In this document: piece by piece, positions 17,045 through 24,679 of the stretch
How positions within the stretch are numbered: the stretch's first letter is position 1
How the letters are laid out: each line of letters begins with the position of its first letter
NCBI GenBank assembly: GCA_035942255.1
Contig: DASZDG010000071.1
Location: forward strand, 1-64,000
Direction: 5' to 3'
Source: JALZEG01 sp035942255
GTDB lineage: Bacteria; Actinomycetota; CADDZG01; WHSQ01
DNA: 64,000 bases
Program-made: the position numbers and the translations under genes
The notes under the pieces: generated by a model
The model's database searches: none
What the model was told of the DNA's origin: nothing
The model's input: the letters and a program-made list of their open reading frames with translations, nothing else

Positions 17045-18163
17045 ATGCCTCGCGCGACACGGGCCACGCGGGAGGTCCCGGTGCACCGCACCGCGACCCG
17101 CGGCGGGACCCCTCTGATCGTCGGTGTGATCGAGGCGGCCGAGCTGCGCCGGACGTTCACGGTCCCGCGGCGAGACGCCCGCACCAAGAGCGGGTATCAG
17201 CGCGAGCTCTCGCCCTCGCGGGTGAACCGGCTCGTGAAGGACCTGCGGGAGGACCGCGTCGACCTCCCGACGTCGATCCTCGTGAACCTCCGCGACTTCG
17301 ACCCGCGCCGCCACCTCGTCGAGCGCAAGGGCCGGCTGTACTTCAGCAACGGCGACGAGAGCCTGTACGTCGTGGACGGCCAGCACCGCGTCGAGGCCCT
17401 GGCCCGGCTCGTCGACGAGGACGAGGACCGCTGGGGAACGTTCGAGATCCCGTTCGTGTGCATGCTCGGCGCGAGCGAGAGCGAGGAGATCCGCCAGTTC
17501 TACGTCGTCAACTCGACGGCCAAGAGCGTCCGCACGGACCTCGCCCTCGACCTCTTGAAGCAGCGCGCGGAGTCCGAGCCCGGCGTGATGGACGCGCTGA
17601 TCGAGACCGGGCAGACGTGGAAGGTGCGCGGACAGCAGATCGTCGAGGACCTCGCGAAGACGCGGCTGTGGCGCGGGCGCATCCGTTTCCCCGGCGAGGG
17701 CCGCGGCGAGACGACGATCGGCTCCGCCGGGCTCGTCGGGTCTCTTCGTCCGTTGCTGAACACGCCGTACTTCGGCTCGCTGACGCCGGCCAACCAGGTG
17801 AAGATCCTCGACGCCTATTGGGAGGGCCTCCAGAAGGTCCTGCCCGAGTGCTTCGTCCGCCCGACCGAGTACACGTTGCAGAAGACCGTCGGCGTCAACG
17901 TGATCCACGGGCTGCTCGTCTCGGTCCTCGAGTACGTGCGGTCGGTGGGACGGTCGGTCGTAGAGCCCGAGGTGTACGCGGACGCGCTGGGCGGCGTCCT
18001 CCCCGAGCTCGAGGGTGACACGGCCTCCGGCGAGGTGGTGCGGGGGTCCGACTTCTGGCTCGGCGCCGGCGAGGGCGCGGCGGGCTCCTACTCCGGCAAC
18101 GCGGGCCGGCGCGTGCTCACGGCGAAGCTGCGCGGGATGCTGCCCCCGATCGAGGTCGAGTAA
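17045..18163 (+). CDS. DGQHR-domain protein (DndB-related)
   Basis: 372 residues; ATG 17045 has AAAGGAGG upstream. The family-defining motif is intact (LYVVDGQHRVEAL, near residue 108). It is followed by FYVVNSTAKSVRTDL near 153, also typical of DGQHR/DndB-like proteins. Family members include DndB, a regulator linked to DNA phosphorothioation, and many uncharacterised island proteins. The fold is related to ParB-like nuclease/NTPase domains. None of dndA, C, D, E or pglX-type genes is seen here. It is followed two bases later by an HTH-NTPase, so the two are one transcription unit. A nucleic-acid or nucleotide-linked defence or regulatory role is inferred only. Confidence 0.82.
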   Translation: MPRATRATREVPVHRTATRGGTPLIVGVIEAAELRRTFTVPRRDARTKSGYQRELSPSRVNRLVKDLREDRVDLPTSILVNLRDFDPRRHLVERKGRLYFSNGDESLYVVDGQHRVEALARLVDEDEDRWGTFEIPFVCMLGASESEEIRQFYVVNSTAKSVRTDLALDLLKQRAESEPGVMDALIETGQTWKVRGQQIVEDLAKTRLWRGRIRFPGEGRGETTIGSAGLVGSLRPLLNTPYFGSLTPANQVKILDAYWEGLQKVLPECFVRPTEYTLQKTVGVNVIHGLLVSVLEYVRSVGRSVVEPEVYADALGGVLPELEGDTASGEVVRGSDFWLGAGEGAAGSYSGNAGRRVLTAKLRGMLPPIEVE

Positions 18164-18165
18164 CC

Positions 18166-19257
18166 GTGCACGCGCACCTCCGCGTCGACGAGGACTCAGT
18201 GCGGCGCTGGCTCGCGCACCTGCGGCGGCCCGACCGGCTCGACGACCCCGCGCTTGTCGCGCTGCTCGCCGCGCACGGCCGCGCCGCGGAGGCCCCCGGC
18301 CTCAGGACGGGGCGTGCTGCGGCGGAGCTCCTGCGCGAGAAGATCGACGCGCTGCGCCCTCCCGAGGGTGCGCCGGCGCACGAGGCGCTGCCCCACCGCG
18401 TGCTGACGGCGTGCTTCGTCGAGGGGCGCAAGAGCTTCCAGGCGGCCGCGCTCCTCGGGTTGTCCGAGCGGCAGATCAGCCGCGAGCGCTCGCGCGCGAT
18501 CGCGCTGCTGGCGGCGGAGCTGCGGTCTCTTCCACCGGGGGGCGCGTTCGAAGGCTACCCCGCCGAGCTGCTCCCCCGGCCCGACCTCACGCGGCGGCTC
18601 GACCACGCGGTGAGGGAGACCCGGCGCGTCCACGTCACGGGGGCCGCGGGGGCCGGGAAGACCGCGCTCGCCGGCGCGTGGGCCTTGCGATGCGACATAC
18701 CGGTGTTCCGGCACGCGTTCGCAACGGCGCTCGGCGACGGCGCCGCCGGGCTGCTGCTCGCGCTCGGCGAAGACCTCGCACCCGGCGACGCGTCGCTCGA
18801 CAACTACATGCGCGCTGCTCTGCCGCGCCCCGACCTCGGGCTCGCGGCGCGCATCGCGCTCGCGGCGTTGCGGCGGGAGTCGCGCGTGCTCGTGCTCGAC
18901 GACTACGACGCAGCCGCGGGCCCGCCGGTCGAAGGGTTCCTCGGGGCCGTCGCGCGGCTCCCGTCCGTGCGCGTCGTCACGATCGGACGGAGGCCCCGCC
19001 GCGACGTCGCGTCCGTCGTAATCCCTTCGCTGTCGGAGGACGAGGTCACGGCGCTGTTGCAGTTGCGCGGCGTGGACGCGGACGTAGCGCGGCGGTTGCA
19101 CGCGCTGACCGGCGGCAACGCCCGCATGGTCGACACCGCGGCCGCGTGGCTGACGAGAGCTGCAGGACACGACGCGCTGGTGCGCGCCGCGGCCGGCGAG
19201 GCCGCCGCCCGCACGGCGGCGCGCCTCATCTGGTCGGCGCGGGGCCGCGCCGCCTAA
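18166..19257 (+). CDS. HTH plus STAND-like P-loop NTPase
   Basis: 363 residues from GTG 18166, two bases after the DGQHR stop. Residues about 80-125 form a sigma-region-4-like helix-turn-helix (KSFQAAALLGLSERQISRER). A P-loop follows near 158 (VTGAAGAGKTALAGAWAL), Walker B near 240 (RVLVLDDYD) and an arginine-bearing sensor (VRVVTIGRRPRR) resembling the TSR motif of NB-ARC/STAND ATPases. A helical segment (LSEDEVTALLQLRGVDADVA) continues like the STAND winged region. It ends without a repeat sensor domain, so it is unusually compact. It could be an ATP-gated transcription regulator or a signalling component working with the DGQHR protein. Confidence 0.72.
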   Translation: MHAHLRVDEDSVRRWLAHLRRPDRLDDPALVALLAAHGRAAEAPGLRTGRAAAELLREKIDALRPPEGAPAHEALPHRVLTACFVEGRKSFQAAALLGLSERQISRERSRAIALLAAELRSLPPGGAFEGYPAELLPRPDLTRRLDHAVRETRRVHVTGAAGAGKTALAGAWALRCDIPVFRHAFATALGDGAAGLLLALGEDLAPGDASLDNYMRAALPRPDLGLAARIALAALRRESRVLVLDDYDAAAGPPVEGFLGAVARLPSVRVVTIGRRPRRDVASVVIPSLSEDEVTALLQLRGVDADVARRLHALTGGNARMVDTAAAWLTRAAGHDALVRAAAGEAAARTAARLIWSARGRAA

Positions 19258-19267
19258 GCGAGCGCGC

Positions 19268-19296
19268 ACGAGGAGGGGGCCATGCCCCCTCCTCGT
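19268..19296. terminator. Hairpin terminator between convergent genes
   Basis: A perfect 13-bp inverted repeat (ACGAGGAGGGGGC, loop CAT, GCCCCCTCCTCGT) sits between the NTPase stop at 19257 and the opposite-strand gene ending at 19319. There is no long T tract, as is common in high-G+C actinobacteria. It is placed to stop transcription from both sides. Confidence 0.75.
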
Positions 19297-19318
19297 TGGT
19301 TCGTTGCGGCGTGCGGCG

Positions 19319-19927
19319 TCAGCTCCCGCTGGTCGAGAACGTCTCCTCTGCCTTGTGCGCGAGGTTCTGCGTCGCGGTCACGGCCGCCGAGCCGATCGCC
19401 GACTGTGCGGCCTCCTGCGCCTTTTCGGCCCCCGACTGCAGCGCCTCCTGCCCCTTCTCCTTCAGCTGGTCGGCGATCGGGCCGACCCTCTGCTCCTCGA
19501 TCTTCGTCGACGGGATCAGCATCCCCGCGAGGAACCCCGCCGCCACCGCGCCGATCGCGAGCCCGAGCGGGTTCTCCTGCGCGACGCCAGCAGCGCGGCG
19601 AGCGCTTCCTCGCACCTGCTGCGCGTCCGGCGCCATGTCGCTCACCGTCGAAGCGACGCTTCCCGCCGCTCCGGTCACCGAGTCGCGCGCCGACCCGGCG
19701 GCGCCGGCCACCGACTCGCTTGCGGACCCTGCGGTGCCGGCGATCGAGCCGACCACCCTGTCCTTCACGTTCGTCACGGACTCCACGACCCTCTCCTTCT
19801 TCTCCGAGATCGACTCCTTCGCGCGCGCCTTCACGTCCGCCTTGTAGCCGAGGGCGTCGACGGTCTCACCCATGCGGGCGCGCGTCTCCTCTATCTCCCT
19901 CCGGATGTCATCCGGGTCTTTGCCCAC
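19319..19927 (-). CDS. DUF3618-domain membrane-associated protein
   Basis: 202 residues. GTG 19927 is chosen because GGAGG lies seven bases before it and the DUF3618 block starts there (KDPDDIRREIEETRARMGETVDAL). Residues about 45-120 are Ala/Gly/Ser-rich helical repeats (GAAGSARDSVTGAAGSVAST) like LEA or apolipoprotein-type amphipathic helices. A hydrophobic segment follows (NPLGLAIGAVAAGFLAGMLI, near 130). The start lies 37 bases inside the end of the preceding Holin-X-like gene. Such proteins are usually coexpressed with small membrane proteins in envelope-stress operons; the exact role is unknown. Confidence 0.85.
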   Translation of the reverse strand: MGKDPDDIRREIEETRARMGETVDALGYKADVKARAKESISEKKERVVESVTNVKDRVVGSIAGTAGSASESVAGAAGSARDSVTGAAGSVASTVSDMAPDAQQVRGSARRAAGVAQENPLGLAIGAVAAGFLAGMLIPSTKIEEQRVGPIADQLKEKGQEALQSGAEKAQEAAQSAIGSAAVTATQNLAHKAEETFSTSGS

Positions 19928-20313
19928 TCGACGTCCTCCTTCACTGTCTCGACCGTCTGCTCGGGCACCGGCGGCGCCAGCGCCTTCGCCTTCTCCTTGC
20001 CGCGCAGCGCCAGGAACGCGGCCACGCCCGCGTAGACGAGCGTGATGACCAGCGCGGCGACCCACGCCGGCATGATCTCGGCGAGGACGAGGATCAGGAA
20101 CGCAGTGAACGTCGCGGCCGCCAGCAGCCCCGCGAACGCGGCCCCCCCGAACATCCCGGCGGCCTGGCCTCCGGCCTTCGCCTTCTGGCTCAGCTCCGCC
20201 TTCGCGAGGTCGACCTCCTGCCGGACGAGCGTCGCGGTTTCTTGCGAGAGCTCGCCGAGCAGCTCGCCGAGCGACTTGTCGCGCGGGTCCTGGCTCGTCG
20301 TGTCGCTCCTCAT
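19891..20313 (-). CDS. Actinobacterial Holin-X/phage-holin-family membrane protein
   Basis: 140 residues from ATG 20313. The family hallmark is present: LGELLGELSQETATLVRQEV followed by DLAKAELSQKAK. Two hydrophobic helices follow (GMFGGAAFAGLLAAATFTAFLIL is split across the first, and AWVAALVITLVYAGVAAFLAL forms the second). Despite the family name there is no phage context; these genes sit with DUF3618 and DUF883-like partners in chromosomes. It is the middle gene of a three-gene minus-strand operon and overlaps the next gene by 37 bases. Confidence 0.86.
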   Translation of the reverse strand: MRSDTTSQDPRDKSLGELLGELSQETATLVRQEVDLAKAELSQKAKAGGQAAGMFGGAAFAGLLAAATFTAFLILVLAEIMPAWVAALVITLVYAGVAAFLALRGKEKAKALAPPVPEQTVETVKEDVEWAKTRMTSGGR

Positions 20314-20318
20314 CGCGC

Positions 20319-20942
20319 CTACCGGGGGGCGTGAGGGGCGGGCGGCGTGTACGAGGGTGTCGCGCCGTAGCCCTCGAGGCTCGAGCGGATCTCGTCGCGC
20401 GAACGCGTGCTCGTGTTCCCGGAGACCGCTCCTCCGGCCGAGCCGTCGTAACGCTGCGAGCTCGACGCCTTCAGCATCCGCGACGCGATGAACCCGACCG
20501 CGAGTCCCCCGGCGAGCACCGCCCACGGCTGGCGCCGGCCGAAGCTCTCGACGTCGCGCAGGATCGTCTCGGTGTCGCCCTCGCGCAGGTACCGCGCCAG
20601 GCTCTCGACACGATCGGCGAGCTGGTCGGCGACCTTCGCGGCAGGCGCCGACGCCTCGTCGTCACGCAGCCCGTCCGCGACCGACCGCAGGCTCCCCGCG
20701 GTGGAGCCGATGCGCTCACCGGTCTGCGAGATGCGCTGGTCGACCTGCTCGCGCACCTGACCACGAGCCTTTCCCGCAAGCTCCTGCGCCTGGCCCACCG
20801 CCTGCGACGCGGTCTCCTGCACGCCCTCGCGCACCTGCGCCACCTGGTCGCCGACCTGCTGCGCGCCGTCGCGCAGCTGCTCGCCGACCGACCCGGTCCC
20901 GGACGTGCCCGTGGGCGCGCCGGTGTAAGTGGAAGTCTCCAT
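20319..20942 (-). CDS. DUF883/YqjD-like helical membrane-tethered protein
   Basis: 207 residues; ATG 20942 has GAGGAGGG upstream. A Gly/Thr-rich N-terminus is followed by long amphipathic helices full of Gln, Ala and Glu (QQVGDQVAQVREGVQET, QELAGKARGQVREQVDQR). A single membrane helix lies near residue 148 (PWAVLAGGLAVGFIASRML). The short C-tail is Ser/Pro-rich. The arrangement resembles the ElaB/YqjD/DUF883 group, inner-membrane proteins that can bind ribosomes in stationary phase in enteric bacteria; that role is not shown here. First gene of the operon with the Holin-X-like and DUF3618 proteins. Confidence 0.78.
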   Translation of the reverse strand: METSTYTGAPTGTSGTGSVGEQLRDGAQQVGDQVAQVREGVQETASQAVGQAQELAGKARGQVREQVDQRISQTGERIGSTAGSLRSVADGLRDDEASAPAAKVADQLADRVESLARYLREGDTETILRDVESFGRRQPWAVLAGGLAVGFIASRMLKASSSQRYDGSAGGAVSGNTSTRSRDEIRSSLEGYGATPSYTPPAPHAPR

Positions 20943-21118
20943 CCGTCCCTCCTCGATAGTGCCCCGGCAAGCGGCGAGGGACGATCCCGAACGGTAGACG
21001 GCCGCGGCATGGTCCCTCGCGGCTCGCTCTCAACCGTAAGGGGGGCCTACCCGGAGAGGTCGCGGCGAAACGCGAGCGAGCACGCGAACGCGCGCGGGAA
21101 GCTCCACATCCGTCCGGG

Positions 21119-21919
21119 CTAGGGGACGAGGTCGGTGAGCTCGATCTCGTAGAGGTTGCGCCAGAGCTTCCCGGTTACGAACAGCCGGTCCTCGGCCTTC
21201 ATGTACGCGATCCCGTTCGTCACGTCGTGCGCGCCTTCGGCGTCCTCCTGCTGCCGCAACGCGGTGAGGTCGAGCCTGCCGACGACCTCGCCCGTGGCGG
21301 GGTCGATCCGCACGACCTCGTCGGTCTGCCACACGTTCGCGAAGATCTCGCCGTTCACCCACTCGAGCTCGTTGAGCAGCGCGACGGGCTCGCCGTTCTC
21401 GGTCACCTCGATCTCATCCACGACCTCGAACGTCGCCGGGTCGCGGAAGCGGATCGTCGCGGTCCCGTCGCTCATGATCAGCCTGCCGTCGGCGTGCGTG
21501 AGGCCCCAGCCCTCGCCCTCGTAGGAGAAGCGCTTGACGCGCTTGAACGTCTTGCGGTCGTAGACGAAGCAGCGCCCGTTCTGCCACGTGATCTGGTAGA
21601 TCCGCCGGCCCATGATCGTGATGCCCTCGCCGAAGAGGTGGTCGGCGAGGTTGACCTGCCGCAACACCTCGCCGGTCTCGTAGTCGACGCGCCGCAAGCT
21701 CGACCGGCCGCCGGTCAGCCCCGTGCCCTCGAACAGCGCGGTGCCGCGGAACTCGAGGCCCTGGGTGAACGCCTCCGGATCGTGCGGGTACTTGGCGACC
21801 TGGACGTACCCCGGCCCCTCGACGGGGGCCGCGGTCTGCGCGTCTGCCGCCGGCGCGCCCGAGGAGCACGACGCCAGCGCGACCGCGAGCAGTGCGGACA
21901 CCCACGGCCGCAGTCTCAC
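21119..21919 (-). CDS. Glutaminyl-peptide cyclotransferase, lipoprotein
   Basis: 266 residues from GTG 21919, which overlaps the ATP-grasp stop (GTGA). A lipoprotein signal with lipobox LASC puts the lipidated Cys at about residue 18, so the enzyme sits on the outer face of the membrane. Residues 40-260 match the beta-propeller glutaminyl cyclase family (Glu_cyclase_2): YPHDPEAFTQGLEF, LTGGRSSLRRVDYETGEVL, LNELEWVNGEIFANVWQTD, DVTNGIAYM. It converts N-terminal Gln to pyroglutamate. As the last gene of the peptide operon, it could cap the secreted product after leader removal; the core contains Gln at 35 and 42. Confidence 0.9.
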   Translation of the reverse strand: MRLRPWVSALLAVALASCSSGAPAADAQTAAPVEGPGYVQVAKYPHDPEAFTQGLEFRGTALFEGTGLTGGRSSLRRVDYETGEVLRQVNLADHLFGEGITIMGRRIYQITWQNGRCFVYDRKTFKRVKRFSYEGEGWGLTHADGRLIMSDGTATIRFRDPATFEVVDEIEVTENGEPVALLNELEWVNGEIFANVWQTDEVVRIDPATGEVVGRLDLTALRQQEDAEGAHDVTNGIAYMKAEDRLFVTGKLWRNLYEIELTDLVP

Positions 21920-22863
21920 CGAGCGGCCCCCTCCGCGTGCGCGACGAGCCGCGCGACGAGCCGCTCGCGGATCTTCGTCCCGGCGCGGGCGTCGAAGCCG
22001 AGGAACATCGGCGACGAGTTCAGCTCGAGGAACCTCAGCGTCCCGTCGGAGTGGGCCCGCAGGTCCATCCCAGTCCATCGCATCCCGATGACCTCCGCGG
22101 CCTTGAGGCACTGCGCGAGCACCTCGCTCGAGAGCTCGGTCTCCTCCACGATCTCCTCGTTCTGCCGGAAGTCGATCTCGGGTGACGTCACGCGGATCGT
22201 CGCGACGACCTCACCGTCGAGGCAGTACACGCGGTAGTTGTCGCCCTCGAGCAGCTCCTGGAACGTCACGGGCGCGCCCTTGAGCGCGCGCAACCGCGTG
22301 TCGGTGAGGTCCTCCGGGCCGAGCTCCTTCGTCGCGGCCCCCCCGGCCACCGGCTTGTAGACGACGCGGCCCCCACCGGCGAACGCGCGCACGGCCTCGG
22401 GATCGTTGGTCCACAGCGTGCGCGGGACCGGCAGCCCCGCCTGCGCCAGCGCGGCGATCTGGAAGCCCTTCGAGTTCCGCCAGTCGTTGCGCGCGGGGTT
22501 GTACATCGGCACGCCGAGCTCGGACCAGCGCGCGAGGATCGGCACGAGCAGCTGCCCCTTCTCGCGGAACGCGACGAGCGTCCGGCGCCAGTCGGCGTCC
22601 ATCTCCTCGGAGACGTCGACGCCGTAGGCGAGCGGGTGCGTGTACGTGTCCCGCACGTAGACGGCGGCGGGCCGCCCGACCGGGCGTCCCTCGAACGCGA
22701 TCGAGTCGATCTCGTGCCCGAGCGAGATCCGGAACCCTTCTGGGAACGACAGCGTGTCGGCGACGACGACGTCGACGCCGCGCTCGCGCAGCGACTGGTC
22801 CAGCGCTGCGACGTGCGCGTCCTGCGGCGACCCGACGAGGACGACCGGCCTCTCGGCGCTCAT
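21916..22863 (-). CDS. ATP-grasp ligase, RimK/MvdD-like peptide maturase
   Basis: 315 residues from ATG 22863, overlapping the preceding stop. ATP-grasp features are present: a Lys-bearing strand and glycine loop near residue 167 (VYKPVAGGAATKE), a metal/nucleotide segment (TFQELLEGDNYRVYC) and the closing FLELNSSPMFLGFD motif near 278. The N-terminal ~120 residues are the family-typical alpha/beta pre-domain. Relatives ligate carboxylates to amines or hydroxyls, including macrocyclisation of peptide side chains in microviridin-type RiPPs. Encoded between the VKOR fusion and the cyclase, it probably acts on the 48-residue precursor, with Thr33, Thr34, Glu39, Glu40 and Asp45 as candidate crosslink residues. 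Confidence 0.87.
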   Translation of the reverse strand: MSAERPVVLVGSPQDAHVAALDQSLRERGVDVVVADTLSFPEGFRISLGHEIDSIAFEGRPVGRPAAVYVRDTYTHPLAYGVDVSEEMDADWRRTLVAFREKGQLLVPILARWSELGVPMYNPARNDWRNSKGFQIAALAQAGLPVPRTLWTNDPEAVRAFAGGGRVVYKPVAGGAATKELGPEDLTDTRLRALKGAPVTFQELLEGDNYRVYCLDGEVVATIRVTSPEIDFRQNEEIVEETELSSEVLAQCLKAAEVIGMRWTGMDLRAHSDGTLRFLELNSSPMFLGFDARAGTKIRERLVARLVAHAEGAAR

Positions 22864-24605
22864 GCCGGCGCCGCTTCCCGGGGGCCGCGCGGCTCCCGCC
22901 CGCTTCCCGGCGGAGGCAACAGCTCGGGGTGCCGCGCGAGCAGCCCGGTCAGGTGCGACACCGGCGTGTTGTACGGATACAGGCGGCCGTCGAAGAACAC
23001 CGCGGGAGTCCCCTCGATCCGGCCCTCGGCCAGCTTCTCCGTACGTTCGATCATCGCCCGCGCCTCCGGGAGCCGCTCCTCCAGTGCGTCGCGCCGCACC
23101 GACATCTCCGTCGCGAGGAGCTCGACCGGGTCGCCGTTCATCAACGCGCCGAAGCTCTTCTTCGCGTAGAAGTACGCGTGCAGCAGCGCGGCGGGGCCGA
23201 ACGCGACGCCGGCGGCGACCACGGCGGCGCACGCGTCCCTCTCCGGCCCCTCGTACGGGAAGCGCGGCAGGATCGTGACGTAGGCCGAGATAGTCCCGGC
23301 CTCCGCGAGTGCGGTCATCTCCTGGATCGTCTGCGCGCACTGGCCGCAGTTCGGGTGCGCGAACAGCACGACCTCGTGCGGAGCGCCCGGCCCCGGCAGC
23401 CGGAACCCGCACGTCTCGCCCCGTACCGGCGACGGCGGCTCCGTCAGCACGTACGCGAGCGTCGTGAACGGCGACGTCGCGAGCCGCTGCTGCCTCTCGA
23501 TCAGGTCCTGCGTGCGCGCGTGCCGCGAGAGGAACGGGATCCCGACGAAGGTCACGACCGCGCCGAGCAGCAGCAACAGTGCGAGGGCCGCCACGACCTC
23601 GAGCGCCGGCTGCCGCTGGTCGAGGTACGGGAGCGACGCAGCCGCGCCGAGCAGCACGAGACCGTGCACCGCCAGGCACAGCGTGCAGAAGCGGCGCATA
23701 GCGACCTGCGTCCCGATCAGCGCGAGCGCGGCGGGGGCCGCGAGCAAATACGCGATCCCGACGGCGCGGCCGGGCGCGAACCCCGGGATCGCCGCCGACG
23801 CCGCGATCGCGAGCAGGATCGCGCCGAAGAACCCCGTGCCTATGTCGCTCATCGGCACGCCGCGCACCTTCGCCCACTGCGAGTTCAGCACGCTCTCGCA
23901 GTTCACGAGCTTGCCGCGCGGGCACCCGGGGACGTTGACGTTCGTCGACATGTCCGCGGTGGCGCGCGACAGCGTCGCGCTCACACCGAGCCCCGCGACG
24001 GTCACGAGCGTGACGAGCACCGCCTCGAGGCGCGTCCCGCCGGGGTGCTGCCACAACGCCGCGAGCACGAGCAGGACGACGAGGGCCGCGAGGCCCCCGA
24101 ACACCGCCGGCGTCGCCAGGTCCGGCCGCGTCCCCGGCGGGCCGGCGAACGCCTCGGCGAAGCGCTGCTGCCGGTAGCCGCGCTCGGTCTTCTGCTGCGA
24201 GGGGTCACGCTCCGGGAGCGCCACGATGCCCGACCAGCGCGCGAGGAAGTCGTCTCGCGCGACCCGGCGGCGGCCGTTGGCGCCGTCCCACACCTCGACG
24301 GATTCGGCCGTCACGCGCTCGATCACGCCGAAGCCCCCGGGCTCGCCCTCGAAGTGGGCGATCGCAGGGAGCTGCAGGTCGCCGAGGCCCTCCGGCTCCA
24401 CGCGCGCGGCGGTGATCCGCAGGCCCAGGCTCGGCGCGACCTGCACGAGGGCCAGCAGCGACTGGGGCTGCGGGTGCGCGGCGACCGCGGCCGACACGAG
24501 GCGGGCCGAGTACGGGAGCCTCATCTTCCTGACGAGCCGCAGGAGCACGACGCTGGGCTCGTCGGCGGGGACCTTGAAAGCCTTGGAAGTCTTCGTATCG
24601 CTCAA
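22860..24605 (-). CDS. C39-like domain / VKOR / thioredoxin fusion, membrane disulfide enzyme
   Basis: 581 residues from ATG 24605. Residues 20-150 resemble a C39 peptidase fold (LPAIAHFEGE, WDGANGRRRVARDDFLARW), but the catalytic Cys and His are missing, so it is probably a binding domain. Residues about 170-370 are a multi-helix VKOR domain, with loop cysteines near 227 and 237 (VPGCPRG, VNCESVLNSQWAKV) and active site FCTLC near 305. The C-terminal part is thioredoxin-like: HPNCGQCAQT near 416 and a cis-Pro loop EGTPAVFFDGR near 530. Such enzymes make disulfides across the membrane, with quinone as the acceptor in known VKORs. The context implies action on the Cys-rich precursor. Confidence 0.9.
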   Translation of the reverse strand: MSDTKTSKAFKVPADEPSVVLLRLVRKMRLPYSARLVSAAVAAHPQPQSLLALVQVAPSLGLRITAARVEPEGLGDLQLPAIAHFEGEPGGFGVIERVTAESVEVWDGANGRRRVARDDFLARWSGIVALPERDPSQQKTERGYRQQRFAEAFAGPPGTRPDLATPAVFGGLAALVVLLVLAALWQHPGGTRLEAVLVTLVTVAGLGVSATLSRATADMSTNVNVPGCPRGKLVNCESVLNSQWAKVRGVPMSDIGTGFFGAILLAIAASAAIPGFAPGRAVGIAYLLAAPAALALIGTQVAMRRFCTLCLAVHGLVLLGAAASLPYLDQRQPALEVVAALALLLLLGAVVTFVGIPFLSRHARTQDLIERQQRLATSPFTTLAYVLTEPPSPVRGETCGFRLPGPGAPHEVVLFAHPNCGQCAQTIQEMTALAEAGTISAYVTILPRFPYEGPERDACAAVVAAGVAFGPAALLHAYFYAKKSFGALMNGDPVELLATEMSVRRDALEERLPEARAMIERTEKLAEGRIEGTPAVFFDGRLYPYNTPVSHLTGLLARHPELLPPPGSGREPRGPREAAPA

Positions 24606-24629
24606 GAGGACCGACCTTAACGTGGGCGG

Positions 24630-24663
24630 AAAAGGACACGCCGCCCCTGGGGGCGGCGTGTCC
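24630..24663 (-). terminator. Strong hairpin between precursor gene and maturation genes
   Basis: A perfect 14-bp inverted repeat (arms 24634-24647 and 24650-24663) with TG between the arms lies 17 bases after the precursor stop. In the minus-strand direction it is followed by TTTT, a terminator-like end. It lies inside the operon, before the VKOR fusion start at 24605, so partial read-through would give many precursor transcripts and fewer enzyme transcripts. That arrangement is common in peptide-maturation operons. It may also stabilise the 3' end of the precursor mRNA. Confidence 0.82.
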
Positions 24664-24679
24664 GGGAGCTACGCGAGGG

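Noticed and set aside
16830..17117. A 95-codon plus-strand frame before the DGQHR gene
   Set aside because: Overlaps the DGQHR start and ribosome site, and the translation has no protein-like character.
19891..20313. Holin-family gene taken as a prophage marker
   Set aside because: No phage structural, lysis or integrase genes are near, and this holin-like family is a usual chromosomal partner of DUF3618 genes.
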